From NCBI GenBank assembly GCA_009774465.1, contig VSNT01000005.1, positions 1-57,331 on the forward strand: DNA of 57,331 bases, written 5' to 3'. The translations under genes were made by a program, and so were the position numbers. Positions 7,475 to 16,425 of this stretch are shown piece by piece. Position 1 is the first letter of the stretch; each line of letters opens with the position of its first letter. The notes under the pieces were generated by a model. The model made no database searches and had not been told where the DNA came from. It saw nothing but the letters and a program-made list of their open reading frames with translations. This DNA comes from Lachnospiraceae bacterium. Its GTDB lineage: Bacteria; Bacillota_A; Clostridia; Lachnospirales; Lachnospiraceae.

Positions 7475-8068
7475 ATGAATGTAGAAGATATTCGATATGA
7501 ACCTGCTGATATTAAAATTTTTGTCAGGGGAAAGGGAACTGTAATTGAAGAAAAATCCCTTGTTGCAATTAATAAATCAACCGGAAAAATCGCAGCATAT
7601 GGAGTGGAAGCAGAGCGCATGGAGGGGAAAGAAAATATTCAGGTAATATCCCCTATGCGACAGGGAAAAGTTGCAGATCGTGTGGCTGCAGAAGAGATGT
7701 TTCGCGATTTATTTCGCAGGGTGTTTGGAAAGAAACCTTTGTTTAAGCCTGCCATTGCAATATCTATGCCTCAAAATATGACGGAAGCAGAAAAATGGAT
7801 GATGGATGATGTTTTGATTAAGTGCGGTGCCAGAGAAATTATGGTGGTTGAATTTCCAATTGAGCAGTTTTTCGATGAAATGCCAAAGGTATTGCCCAAA
7901 GAGGCCAAAAGATTCAGAACGCTTATTCAAATCACAAAAGAAGAGCCCGAAAAATATATCAGGGAGGAACTTACAGACATTATGCAATATGCCAGGCATC
8001 AGAGAATTGATTTGGAAAGAGTTGCAGGACTGGTTCAAGAGCTTGTAAGTGAAAATCCTCCATTATAA
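7475..8068 (+). CDS. Truncated MreB/actin-like protein lacking the phosphate-1 loop
   Basis: About 197 residues. IKIFVRGKGTVIEEKSLVAI, STGKIAAYGVEAERM, PMRQGKVAD, KPAIAISMPQNMTEAEKWMM and GAREIMVVEFPIEQF follow the order of MreB/Mbl subdomain I. The N-terminal DLGTANT nucleotide loop is missing and the protein stops before subdomain II (MreB is about 330-345 residues). The last 50 residues are an unrelated helical tail. ATP hydrolysis and filament formation look unlikely; it may act as a regulator or decoy. The ATG at 7457 lies inside the GGAGG site, so 7475 is the better start. The response regulator follows after 12 bases. Confidence 0.7.
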   Translation: MNVEDIRYEPADIKIFVRGKGTVIEEKSLVAINKSTGKIAAYGVEAERMEGKENIQVISPMRQGKVADRVAAEEMFRDLFRRVFGKKPLFKPAIAISMPQNMTEAEKWMMDDVLIKCGAREIMVVEFPIEQFFDEMPKVLPKEAKRFRTLIQITKEEPEKYIREELTDIMQYARHQRIDLERVAGLVQELVSENPPL

Positions 8069-8080
8069 TAAGGTGTATTT

Positions 8081-8767
8081 ATGAAACCCATATTTATTAT
8101 TGAAGATGATGCCAACATACGTGAAATTGAAGAGTTTGCCCTGAAAAACAGCGGATACGAGACAGAAGCATTTGCGTGTGCCGGTGATTTTTTTAAAAGG
8201 CTGGGTAAAGTTGAGCCCTCCATTATCTTGCTGGATATTATGCTTCCGGATGAGGATGGCATGTCTGTCCTTAAAAAGCTGCGTTTACAGCCGGATACAG
8301 CGGAAATTCCTGTAATTATGGTAACCGCCAAAACGACAGAGATTGATAAGGTAAAAGGACTGGATTCCGGTGCAGATGACTACATAACAAAGCCTTTTGG
8401 GGTTATGGAGCTGATTTCCCGGGTGAAAGCGCTGCTTAGAAGAACCCGGTCTTCCAAATCAGAGGAAATATTGAGACTGGATGAGATTGAATTATGTCTG
8501 GCAAACCGTTCTCTAAAAGTTTCAGGCACGTCAATTGAACTGACCTATAAGGAATTTGAACTGTTAGCTCTTCTGATACAAAACAAAGGAGTTGTATTGA
8601 CAAGGGACGTGCTCATGGAAAAGATATGGGGCATTGATTATCTGGGAGAGTCAAGGACTCTGGATATGCACATTAAGACACTTAGAAAAAAGCTGGGAGA
8701 TCAGGGAGAACATATTAAAACAGTAAGAAATGTGGGGTATCTGGCAAAATATGACGAAAAGAATTAA
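8081..8767 (+). CDS. OmpR/PhoB-family response regulator
   Basis: This 228-residue protein has a receiver domain (acidic pocket EDD 8-10, phosphoacceptor D52 in LLDIMLP, conserved K in DDYITKPFG) and a winged-helix DNA-binding domain (about 130-226, with LTYKEFELLALLI and TLDMHIKTLRKKLG). It pairs with the histidine kinase that overlaps its 3' end. With a Na/phosphate cotransporter convergent immediately after the kinase, a PhoP-like role in phosphate response is a reasonable guess, not shown. It is probably co-transcribed with the genes from 6448 on. Confidence 0.93.
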   Translation: MKPIFIIEDDANIREIEEFALKNSGYETEAFACAGDFFKRLGKVEPSIILLDIMLPDEDGMSVLKKLRLQPDTAEIPVIMVTAKTTEIDKVKGLDSGADDYITKPFGVMELISRVKALLRRTRSSKSEEILRLDEIELCLANRSLKVSGTSIELTYKEFELLALLIQNKGVVLTRDVLMEKIWGIDYLGESRTLDMHIKTLRKKLGDQGEHIKTVRNVGYLAKYDEKN

Positions 8768-10067
8768 TCTGAATTTTATTTTTGTGATTGCAGCAGCGGT
8801 TCTTTTGTCAGTTTCTTTTTCTACAATTGTTTCCTACAGGCTGTTTCAAAAAGAAGTGTTTGCAGATTTGTCTTCCTTCGCCGGACTGCTGGAGGAGATG
8901 GATGTGCTGACGCAGATGAAGAAGGAGGGCTTTGCCTGGCCGGAAAACGAACTGCGGATTACATGGATTGCAGAGGATGGCATGGTAATCTATGACAGTT
9001 ATACCAATGAGACTGTCTTGGAGAACCATATAGACAGGCCGGAAATTATAGAAGCAATGCAGGCAGGAGAAGGCACCAGCATCCGGAAGTCACAGACTAT
9101 GGGACGGAGTATTTTCTTTTATGCAAAAAGAACAGCAGACGGGACTATGATTCGTATTGCAAAGGAAGCAGGAAGCATTTGGAATGTTTATAAAAATACA
9201 CTGCCGGTTACACTTATTTCTGCGTTTTCTTCTTTCCTCATTTCCATTGTTATTGCCCGGCGTCTTACGAAAGCTTTCATAAAGCCCATTGAACAGATGG
9301 CGGAAGATATGGAGCATCCGGAAAATGTAACAGTATATGGGGAGCTGGCTCCTTTTGTGGAAAAAATACGTGCTCAGCATGAGGAAGTATTAAAAAATGC
9401 AAAAATCAGACAGGAGTTTACTGCCAATGTGAGCCATGAACTAAAGACGCCATTGACTTCCATATCAGGCTATGCGGAGCTGATTGCCAATGGAATGGCA
9501 TCTAAGAAAGAAGGGCGGCATTTTGCCCGTGAGATCTATGAGAATGCCCAAAGACTCCTTGCCATGATTAACGATATATTACAATTATCGGAATTGGAGG
9601 ATTCTGATGTAGGCAGCCTTTCCCTTGAAAGGATAGACTTGTCTGCACTTGTCAGTGACTGTATGAAGGTGATAAAACCAATGGCAGATCAGCATGGCGT
9701 CTGCGTTTCCTTAAAAGGAACACCTCTTTTTGTTTATGGGGATAAACGTCTTTTAGAAGAATTGATTTATAATTTATGCGACAATGCAATCCGCTATAAT
9801 AAAAAAGGCGGGCATGTATGGGTGAGTGTTACGGATAAACTGATTGTTCAGGATGATGGAATCGGGATTCCGAAAAAATGTCAAAAGCAGGTGTTTGAAC
9901 GGTTCTTCCGGGTGGACAAAAGCCGGTCAAAAAAGACCGGGGGAACCGGTCTTGGTCTGGCGATTGTAAAGCATATAGCACAGGTTCATAATGCAGATAT
10001 TTCACTGGACAGTGATGAAGGGCTTGGAACTACAATCTGTGTAAAGTTTTCGGAAATTCTTCCTTAA
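8751..10067 (+). CDS. PhoR-like membrane sensor histidine kinase
   Basis: The chosen ATG gives about 438 residues and overlaps the regulator by 17 bases; a frame extending to 8730 is less likely. Two membrane segments (about 8-28 and 135-158) flank an extracytoplasmic sensor of about 105 residues. The kinase core follows: H-box NVSHELKTPLTSI, N-box LIYNLCDNAIRYN, G1 QDDGIGIP and G2 TGGTGLGLAIV. Layout and motifs are those of PhoR/ResE-type kinases. It forms a two-component system with the preceding regulator. Confidence 0.92.
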   Translation: MTKRINLNFIFVIAAAVLLSVSFSTIVSYRLFQKEVFADLSSFAGLLEEMDVLTQMKKEGFAWPENELRITWIAEDGMVIYDSYTNETVLENHIDRPEIIEAMQAGEGTSIRKSQTMGRSIFFYAKRTADGTMIRIAKEAGSIWNVYKNTLPVTLISAFSSFLISIVIARRLTKAFIKPIEQMAEDMEHPENVTVYGELAPFVEKIRAQHEEVLKNAKIRQEFTANVSHELKTPLTSISGYAELIANGMASKKEGRHFAREIYENAQRLLAMINDILQLSELEDSDVGSLSLERIDLSALVSDCMKVIKPMADQHGVCVSLKGTPLFVYGDKRLLEELIYNLCDNAIRYNKKGGHVWVSVTDKLIVQDDGIGIPKKCQKQVFERFFRVDKSRSKKTGGTGLGLAIVKHIAQVHNADISLDSDEGLGTTICVKFSEILP

Positions 10068-10082
10068 ATCTGATCTTACGCT

Positions 10083-10123
10083 CATAATGTTTTGCTATGC
10101 AGAATTTCTGCCGGAACGTTATG
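10083..10123. terminator. Weak bidirectional hairpin between convergent genes
   Basis: CATAATGTT (10083-10091) pairs with AACGTTATG (10115-10123) with one G-U pair, enclosing a small inner hairpin, GCAGA/TCTGC (10099-10111). It overlaps the stop of the cotransporter gene and has only a short T stretch, so termination is possible but not certain. Confidence 0.4.
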
Positions 10124-11783
10124 GCTGCATGGCATCAATAATCTGCAGACTGTGTTCCGATACCTTTTGAAGGCCGGAGAGGATGTCTGAAAGAATAAAT
10201 CCCATATCTACACCGCATTTTCCTTTTTTAACACGGGCTTTATGATTTTTCATAATTTTCTTTTCCATACGGTTTAATTCATTTTTCAATTGCCATGCAT
10301 CATTTGCAGTCAGCAGATCAGGATTTTCCCAATAACTTAATGCATCATTTACCATAGAACGGACAATGCTGCAGAGCTGTTCCAGCTCTTTTTTAGCTTC
10401 TTTTGAAAAAGACAGTTCTTTTTTTTCTATCTTTCGCACACTGATTGCAATTCCAAGCGCATAATCAGCAATTCTCTCAATATGTCCCACGCTGTGCTGT
10501 ATGGCTGACAATTCTTTCAAACTTGCTTCTGACAGGGAAGACAGACTGATTTTAAGCATATAATCATTGATTTTTTCCTCATATTGGTCCACATAATCTT
10601 CTAAATTTTCCACATGGGCCGCGTTTTTTCCATTGTAATCAAAAATCAGAGAAAAAGAATCAAAAGCCGCCTCTTTCGCAAGATTCAGCATGGCGCTGGT
10701 GGTTTTTCTGCACTGGGCAAGGGCAAAAGGAGGGTTATCCAAAAAACGCTTATCCATGTTGGACAGCGGTGAAAGTACGGGCGGAAGCTTTTGCAGATCG
10801 GAAACCTCCTTTTCCGGTACGGAAAAACATGCAAGAGTAACCAGTTTATTGGAAAAAGGGAGCAGGATAATGGTTGCAAACAAATTAAAGCAGGTATGAA
10901 TCACCGCAATCCCGGCAGGGGTGACGGTCTGTGTCAGGAAAGAAAAGGGGAAGAAACAGTTTATCAAATAAAAGCCTGACATAAACACTGCTGTACCAAT
11001 CAGGTTAAAATATAAATGAATGAAGGCGGCCCGGCGTGCATTCACATTTGCGCCGATAGAAGATAAAAGAGCTGTAATGCAGGTTCCTATATTCTGCCCT
11101 AAAATCAGAGGGAAAACTGCAGAATAGGGGATACTTCCGGAGGCACAGAGTGCCTGGAGGATTCCAACAGATGCGGAGGAGCTTTGTAAGGCGGCAGTAA
11201 GCAGGGTACCGGCCAGCATTCCAAGAATCGGATTGGAAAAGGTGAGAAATAAACTGGTAAATTCAGGAACATCTTTTAAGGGTGCTACAGAAGAACTCAT
11301 AGTATCCATGCCAAACATTAAAACAGCAAATCCCAACAGAATGTTTCCCATATCTTTTTTTCGTTCAGACTTGCAGAACATTAGAAAAACAATCCCCACC
11401 ATTGCAAGTATGGGGGAAAAGGCTTTTGGTTTAAGAAGGGTAATAAAAAGATTGTCCCCCTGAATTCCGGATAGGCTTAAAATCCATGAGGTAATAGTTG
11501 TTCCGATATTGGCGCCCATAATAATGCCTACGGTCTGCCTTAGCTGCATGATTCCTGAGTTGACAAGACCGACTACCATTACAGTGGTGGCGGAGGAAGA
11601 CTGTATGACAGCAGTAATTCCAGCTCCTAATAATACAGCCTTAAAAGGATTATCTGTCATTTTGGAAAGAACAGCTTCCATTCTGCCGCCGGAAAGCTTT
11701 GAAAGGCCTTCTCCTAGAACATGCATCCCGTAAAGAAAAAGAGCCAGTCCGCCAATTAATGTAAATATACTTAATAAATCCAT
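10119..11783 (-). CDS. Na/Pi cotransporter family protein with C-terminal PhoU domain
   Basis: From the ATG at 11783 (GGAGG 6 bases upstream) the protein has 554 residues; the longer upstream frame lacks such a site. The N-terminal part is a PF02690 membrane domain of about 8-9 segments with two inverted QSSSA repeats (Q61 and Q200), the sodium/phosphate-binding signature. The last 200 residues are a helical PhoU-like domain (about 345-545). Bacterial NptA/YjbB-type members move inorganic phosphate, often outward; direction is not evident here. It is convergent with the PhoB/PhoR-like pair, which may regulate it. Confidence 0.93.
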   Translation of the reverse strand: MDLLSIFTLIGGLALFLYGMHVLGEGLSKLSGGRMEAVLSKMTDNPFKAVLLGAGITAVIQSSSATTVMVVGLVNSGIMQLRQTVGIIMGANIGTTITSWILSLSGIQGDNLFITLLKPKAFSPILAMVGIVFLMFCKSERKKDMGNILLGFAVLMFGMDTMSSSVAPLKDVPEFTSLFLTFSNPILGMLAGTLLTAALQSSSASVGILQALCASGSIPYSAVFPLILGQNIGTCITALLSSIGANVNARRAAFIHLYFNLIGTAVFMSGFYLINCFFPFSFLTQTVTPAGIAVIHTCFNLFATIILLPFSNKLVTLACFSVPEKEVSDLQKLPPVLSPLSNMDKRFLDNPPFALAQCRKTTSAMLNLAKEAAFDSFSLIFDYNGKNAAHVENLEDYVDQYEEKINDYMLKISLSSLSEASLKELSAIQHSVGHIERIADYALGIAISVRKIEKKELSFSKEAKKELEQLCSIVRSMVNDALSYWENPDLLTANDAWQLKNELNRMEKKIMKNHKARVKKGKCGVDMGFILSDILSGLQKVSEHSLQIIDAMQP

Positions 11784-11976
11784 AAAATCCTCCATTTCTG
11801 CTATTATCCTGTAGATTTTTATATATACGCTCATGAATTGCACAGCCATGATATATGCTGATTAAACAAGGCTGATTGCAACACAATAAGCATAGGATAC
11901 TTCTGTAAAAGCAATGAGAGTTTTATGTAAAGTATATGTAAATTTTTAAAAAGTAACAGTCAGGCAGAATTTCATT
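11784..11976. other. Intergenic region upstream of the cotransporter gene
   Basis: AT-rich and without a credible gene. The frame that extends the cotransporter upstream into this stretch lacks a ribosome binding site. The cotransporter promoter should lie here on the minus strand, but no clear hexamers were found. Confidence 0.4.
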
Positions 11977-12024
11977 AAAAAACTGCCTCAGAGACAGAAT
12001 TAATCTGATTCCCCGGCAGTTTTT
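11977..12024 (-). terminator. Terminator of sugar locus A operon
   Basis: AAAAACTGCC and GGCAGTTTTT form a strong stem (arms about 11978-11987 and 12015-12024) flanked by A/T runs in both directions. A second perfect hairpin, TGCGCC-TGGT-GGCGCA, lies at 12033-12048, between this terminator and the kinase stop codon. Together they end the minus-strand operon 16425 to 12067. Confidence 0.8.
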
Positions 12025-12066
12025 ATGGCGGATGCGCCTGGTGGCGCACAATACTGTTTAATAAAT

Positions 12067-13173
12067 TTATAAATATTGTTCAACAATAGCCTGCATTTGT
12101 TCCCATTTATTTTCCATGTCCTGTACCATAGTAAACTGAGTCCTGCAGCGGTCCAGATTGTGTTCCGGACGGTGAATCTTAAAATAGCAGTCGCCTTCCA
12201 GATAGTCTGTTAAAAAGCGTATACCGCATTCTAAGGTCATTAACTTAGCGCCCATAGGAAGCATTCGGATTTCCTTTTCGGTCAATGAACCTTCACAGCC
12301 TTCGGTAAATCCTCTGGTGAACAGAGAAAAGAGTTCCAGGTCACAGGATATTTTTGAAAGATCCTTTTCATCCTCTGCACCGGTATTGGCTCCAAAACGG
12401 ATGGAATCACCATAATCATACAAAGCGGAGCCCGGCATTACTGTGTCAAGATCAATAACGCAGATTCCTTTTCCGGTTGCATTATCTATCATTATATTGT
12501 TAAGTTTTGTATCATTATGTGTTACACGTAAGGGCAGTTCGCCGGATGAAAGCATATCACAAAGTATGTGACAGTCGTCTGAGCGGTCCAGAACAAACTG
12601 GATTTCCTTTTGTACATCTTTGGCTCTTTTTAATACATCTTTTTCAACTGCAATTTTAAATTTTGCAAGACGGTCCACAGTATTGTGAAAGTTTGGTATA
12701 GTCTCATGGAGGTTTGCAGCAGGATAATCCTCTAAAAGCTTTTGAAAATGTCCAAATGCAACAGCGCTTTCATAAAAATCATTTTGATTTTCTACTGCAT
12801 CATAGCTGGTTGCATCTTCAATAAACAGATACATTCTCCAATATGTGCCATCCTCAAGCCTGCAGTAGGATTCTCTTGACTGCGTACATACTACAGTTAA
12901 AGCCTCCCTTTCAGGATTACCGCCATTTTCAGTAATTTTTTTCTGCAGGAAAGTGGTTACGCCTATGATATTTTCCATAAGACCTTTGGGATCTTTAAAA
13001 ACATCATGATTCATCCGCTGTAAAATATAATGCCTTTTCTTTGAATCAGAATGACAGGTTAAAAGGTAAGTGTCATTAATATGTCCATTTCCATGAGGCC
13101 TGATCTGCTCTATCATTCCATCTATTTGAAATTTTTCTGCAATCTGCATTAATTCTGTTATACTTCTGTCCAT
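12067..13173 (-). CDS. nahK: N-acetylhexosamine 1-kinase (NahK family)
   Basis: This 368-residue APH-fold kinase matches bifidobacterial NahK/LnpB (about 359 residues) along its length: GHINDTYLLT, THNDTKLNNIMID with catalytic D221, DLDTVMPGSALYDYGDSIRF (metal-binding D241/D243), EDEKDLSK and LEGDCYFKIHRPEHNLDR. NahK phosphorylates C1 of GlcNAc or GalNAc with ATP, feeding the Leloir-like salvage of host lacto-N-biose or galacto-N-biose. Here it is the last gene of an ABC importer operon, 10 bases after the second permease gene. No lacto-N-biose phosphorylase (GH112) is in the window, so the imported sugar is unproven. Some homologues are labelled generic phosphotransferases. Confidence 0.88.
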   Translation of the reverse strand: MDRSITELMQIAEKFQIDGMIEQIRPHGNGHINDTYLLTCHSDSKKRHYILQRMNHDVFKDPKGLMENIIGVTTFLQKKITENGGNPEREALTVVCTQSRESYCRLEDGTYWRMYLFIEDATSYDAVENQNDFYESAVAFGHFQKLLEDYPAANLHETIPNFHNTVDRLAKFKIAVEKDVLKRAKDVQKEIQFVLDRSDDCHILCDMLSSGELPLRVTHNDTKLNNIMIDNATGKGICVIDLDTVMPGSALYDYGDSIRFGANTGAEDEKDLSKISCDLELFSLFTRGFTEGCEGSLTEKEIRMLPMGAKLMTLECGIRFLTDYLEGDCYFKIHRPEHNLDRCRTQFTMVQDMENKWEQMQAIVEQYL

Positions 13174-13183
13174 TCTTTTGCCC

Positions 13184-14065
13184 TTAACCTTTCACGCCGC
13201 CGCCGGTAATACCTGCAATAATTTTCTCTGACATGAAAACATACAGGATAAATGTAGGCAGGAATACAATAACTACAGATGCAAACATTCCCGCATAATC
13301 GCCGGTATATCTCATGGAGTTGATCATTCCATACAGTCCGATTGCCACCGGTTTAACTTTATCTGAATTGGCAAAAATCAAGGACATAAAATATTCATTC
13401 CATACATTGATGAAATTAAATATGGTAACCGTAATAATACCTGGCTGTGCCATTGGAAGCATGATTTTCCAGAATGTCTTCATGGGTGGACATCCGTCAA
13501 TTGCTGCAGCCTCTTCAAAGGCTCTTGAAAGATTTCCGAAAAAGGTCAAAAGGAAAATCGTAGTATAGGGAACATTGATTCCCACATACAGGAAAATAAG
13601 AGCTGCCCGGTTGGCCAGGGAAATATTCAGAACATTCCACCCTGCAACCAGTCCAAATAAAGGAAGAACAATCATAGTTGCAGGAACGCCCATAGAAGCG
13701 ACAAACCCGTTTTGAATGAGTTTGTTGCCAATAAAAGTAAAACGGGACAGTACATATGCTGCCGGAGCGCACACCAAAATCAGAAGCGCACAGGATATGG
13801 ACGCATAAATCAGCGAATTAGTAAAAAATACGGAAACATTTGATGTGTTCCATGCCTTTGCATAGTTTTCAAAGTGAAGCCCGCTTGCAAATTTAAAAAC
13901 ATCTCCTGAGAAGATTTCTTTGGAGGTGGAGAAACTTGCTGCAATAACCCAGCCAAGAAGTACAAAGGTAAAAAGCACCCACAGGGACAATATTATGTAA
14001 CCGGGAGCCAGATGAAGTTCTTTTCTCCAATTTACAGGCTCACGTACTTTCTTTTCTTTAGCCAT
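13184..14065 (-). CDS. Carbohydrate ABC transporter permease (MalG type)
   Basis: This 293-residue inner-membrane protein has six predicted segments and the CUT1-family EAA loop EEAAAIDGCPPMKTFWKIMLP (about residues 196-216), which contacts the ATPase. It ends with the typical GITGGGVKG tail. The start follows AAAGGAGG. It pairs with the MalF-type permease 14 bases upstream and the binding protein at 15115-16425. No ATPase gene is present in the operon, as is common in Lachnospiraceae that share one MsmK-like ATPase. Confidence 0.93.
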   Translation of the reverse strand: MAKEKKVREPVNWRKELHLAPGYIILSLWVLFTFVLLGWVIAASFSTSKEIFSGDVFKFASGLHFENYAKAWNTSNVSVFFTNSLIYASISCALLILVCAPAAYVLSRFTFIGNKLIQNGFVASMGVPATMIVLPLFGLVAGWNVLNISLANRAALIFLYVGINVPYTTIFLLTFFGNLSRAFEEAAAIDGCPPMKTFWKIMLPMAQPGIITVTIFNFINVWNEYFMSLIFANSDKVKPVAIGLYGMINSMRYTGDYAGMFASVVIVFLPTFILYVFMSEKIIAGITGGGVKG

Positions 14066-14079
14066 TTTTTCTCCCTCCT

Positions 14080-14985
14080 TTAAAATTCGATGTCGTCATC
14101 TTTGAATATTTTGTTACAAACAATAAAAATGATTACTACGCATGCGCTGAGCAGTACACCGACTGCGGCTCCGATACCGGAGTTTCGTTCAGTTACGCTG
14201 TTGCCTGCACCAAAAATATTCTGATACATATAAACTACTGGTGTGATGGTCTGAGTATTGGATACTACCATAGAGAATAACTGCGACCAGAGGAAGAAAC
14301 CTGCTGAACTGACACTCCACATGGTAATATTGGTTTTGGTCACGCCTTTTAAAAGTGGAAGGGTGATATAGCGGAACTGCTGGATTCGATTTGCACCATC
14401 TAAAGTAGCCGCTTCGAAGTAATCTGAGCCGATTCGTTCAATACCGCTGGCAAATATGAGCATATGATATCCAACCATACCAAAACAGTATGCCACTAAC
14501 AAGGCAATAAACAGGTGGTCCGGATCCAGCCACTGGAACTTGGAAAGCCATTCCCAGTGCAGCATATCTCCAATAGACTTGAATAAGCCAAATTTGGGAC
14601 TGAATACATACTGCAGCCACATAGTTGCAAGAGCTACCGCACTTACTACATTCGGCATATAGATAATTGCCCGGAATGTACTTTTAAAACGGATTCCGCT
14701 GGTCAGGATCGCCGCAAATAAAAGTGCAAGCCCCATAACAATCAACCCGCCAAAAAACCAGATACGGAAAATATTCCACATGGATATCCGGAAAAGCTGT
14801 GTGTTGAACAGCTTTATGTAGTTGGCAAGTCCGGAAAACTGCCATTTGGAAACTGCATCTGTTACCCCTTCGATCTTAAAAAAACTCATTGCGACAGTTC
14901 TGATAATCGGATAGACAAAAATGATGGCAAACATGATGACTGCCGGAGCCAGAAAAGCCACAATCATGGTCTTATTCTTTTTCAA
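14080..14985 (-). CDS. Carbohydrate ABC transporter permease (MalF type)
   Basis: This 301-residue membrane protein has six segments and an EAA loop, YFEAATLDGANRIQQFRYITLP (about residues 189-210). The start codon is TTG at 14985, fixed by AGGAGG 7 bases upstream. It is the upstream partner of the MalG-type permease and the second gene after the binding protein. CUT1 permeases of this kind import di- and oligosaccharides. Confidence 0.93.
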   Translation of the reverse strand: MKKNKTMIVAFLAPAVIMFAIIFVYPIIRTVAMSFFKIEGVTDAVSKWQFSGLANYIKLFNTQLFRISMWNIFRIWFFGGLIVMGLALLFAAILTSGIRFKSTFRAIIYMPNVVSAVALATMWLQYVFSPKFGLFKSIGDMLHWEWLSKFQWLDPDHLFIALLVAYCFGMVGYHMLIFASGIERIGSDYFEAATLDGANRIQQFRYITLPLLKGVTKTNITMWSVSSAGFFLWSQLFSMVVSNTQTITPVVYMYQNIFGAGNSVTERNSGIGAAVGVLLSACVVIIFIVCNKIFKDDDIEF

Positions 14986-15034
14986 TCCAGAAACCTCCTT
15001 TCAATAACAGAAAGTGTAAAGTTGATAAAAACAA

Positions 15035-15061
15035 GGCGGCACCGTCTGATGCGATGCCGCC
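15035..15061 (-). terminator. Intra-operon hairpin after the binding-protein gene
   Basis: A perfect 7-bp stem pairs GGCGGCA (15035-15041) with TGCCGCC (15055-15061). Read on the minus strand it is followed by TTGTTTTTA. It lies between the binding-protein stop and the first permease and probably acts as a partial terminator or 3' RNA stabiliser, so that more binding protein than permease is made. Confidence 0.65.
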
Positions 15062-15114
15062 ATAGTTATCTCATGCGATCAGTGCAGATGTTTATACACT
15101 TTTCTTACAGTTGA

Positions 15115-16425
15115 TTAATTGCCGGCTGCCTTTAATGCATCTACAAATCCCTGTGCATCCAGAGAACCTCCACAAAGCTTGGTGAAATTCTCAACAATGA
15201 TAGGAGTCATGTCAGCATTAGCTTCTGCACCTGCTGCCCAGGGATAACGGGTGGTCAGGCTTTCCATAACCGGTTTTACATTGGTAAGGAGTGCAGGCCA
15301 TTCTGCATTATTAGAATCAGCAGGGATACCAACGGACATCTCAGAGAGAAGCTTATCAGCATCACCTGTGGTTAAATATGTAATCAACTGGAACGCCTGT
15401 TCAGCTTTTGTAGATTTTGCATTAATGGCAAATACCTGTGCACCATAGTTGGAAGCTTCAGTTCCGTCTACGCCGCCTTCTACTGCAGGATAGCTGAAGC
15501 ATCCCCAGTTAAAGTCTTCGCCAGCAATATCTTTTACTTCGTTAGGAAGCCAGGAACCGTTTAAGTACATAGCAGCAGTTCCCATAGCCAGTTCAGTATT
15601 CTGTCCGGCAGGCCACTGATTACTTTCGATTGTTTCAGAGAAGAAACCTCTGCTTGCCAGTTCTTCATAAGCCTGTGCAGTTTTTAATACTGCCTCATTG
15701 TCCCAGTTGCCATTCTTTACTACTTCTTCCGTAGCGGGTTCACCGATCAGACGGCTCATATGATATCCAAATAAGCTGGCAATGTATGCGTTATCATTTG
15801 TGATCGGGGTATAACCTGCATCTTTGATCTTCTGGCATACATCAAGGAACTCATCCCATGTGGTGGGAACAGCGGTTACGCCTGCTTCTTCAAAAATATC
15901 TACATTGTAGAAATAAGCAAATACGTTGGGCTGGTAGGGGATGGACTTTAAGGTTCCTCCAGCAACCTCGCGGCATGCAGCCATGAGTCCTGCATTTGCA
16001 GTTGCTTCATAATTGTTGGCTGCAGCAAGATCTTCCAGATCAAGCAGATAACTGCCCCATGTAACATTTACACGGTCAATATCTTCGTCAAACAGGTCAA
16101 TGTTGGTTCCTGCATCCAGTGCCGGCTGAAGTCCTTCACGGATACCGGTACGTCCTTTAAACTGTACATCTACTTCAATGCCGGTCTCAGCAGTAAATGC
16201 TTCAATAGACTGTGCAATCGCCTGTGCCTGTGGTTCTGCAGCGTCCCACATGGACCAATATACAAGCTTATCGCCGGTTGATTCTGCCGGTGCAGCTGCC
16301 TCTTCGGTTGTGCTGGCAGATGTTTCTGTACTGCTTTCAGCAGTAGTATCTTTAGAGCCGCAGCCTGCCAACAGTCCTGCTATCATGGTCACACAGAGCA
16401 GAACACTTAAAATCTTCTTTTTCAT
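15115..16425 (-). CDS. Extracellular sugar-binding lipoprotein of ABC importer A
   Basis: This 436-residue protein has a lipoprotein signal peptide (basic start MKKK, hydrophobic core, lipobox LLAGCGS with the cysteine near residue 22) and a low-complexity Ser/Thr/Glu linker (about 28-50). The rest is a family 1 solute-binding protein (KLVYWSMWDAAEPQAQAIAQ, YNVDIFEEAGVTAVPTTWDE, GTAAMYLNGSW). It captures an oligosaccharide at the cell surface for the two permeases downstream. With NahK in the operon, a GlcNAc- or GalNAc-containing sugar is the best guess. ATG follows AGGAGG by 7 bases. Confidence 0.93.
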   Translation of the reverse strand: MKKKILSVLLCVTMIAGLLAGCGSKDTTAESSTETSASTTEEAAAPAESTGDKLVYWSMWDAAEPQAQAIAQSIEAFTAETGIEVDVQFKGRTGIREGLQPALDAGTNIDLFDEDIDRVNVTWGSYLLDLEDLAAANNYEATANAGLMAACREVAGGTLKSIPYQPNVFAYFYNVDIFEEAGVTAVPTTWDEFLDVCQKIKDAGYTPITNDNAYIASLFGYHMSRLIGEPATEEVVKNGNWDNEAVLKTAQAYEELASRGFFSETIESNQWPAGQNTELAMGTAAMYLNGSWLPNEVKDIAGEDFNWGCFSYPAVEGGVDGTEASNYGAQVFAINAKSTKAEQAFQLITYLTTGDADKLLSEMSVGIPADSNNAEWPALLTNVKPVMESLTTRYPWAAGAEANADMTPIIVENFTKLCGGSLDAQGFVDALKAAGN

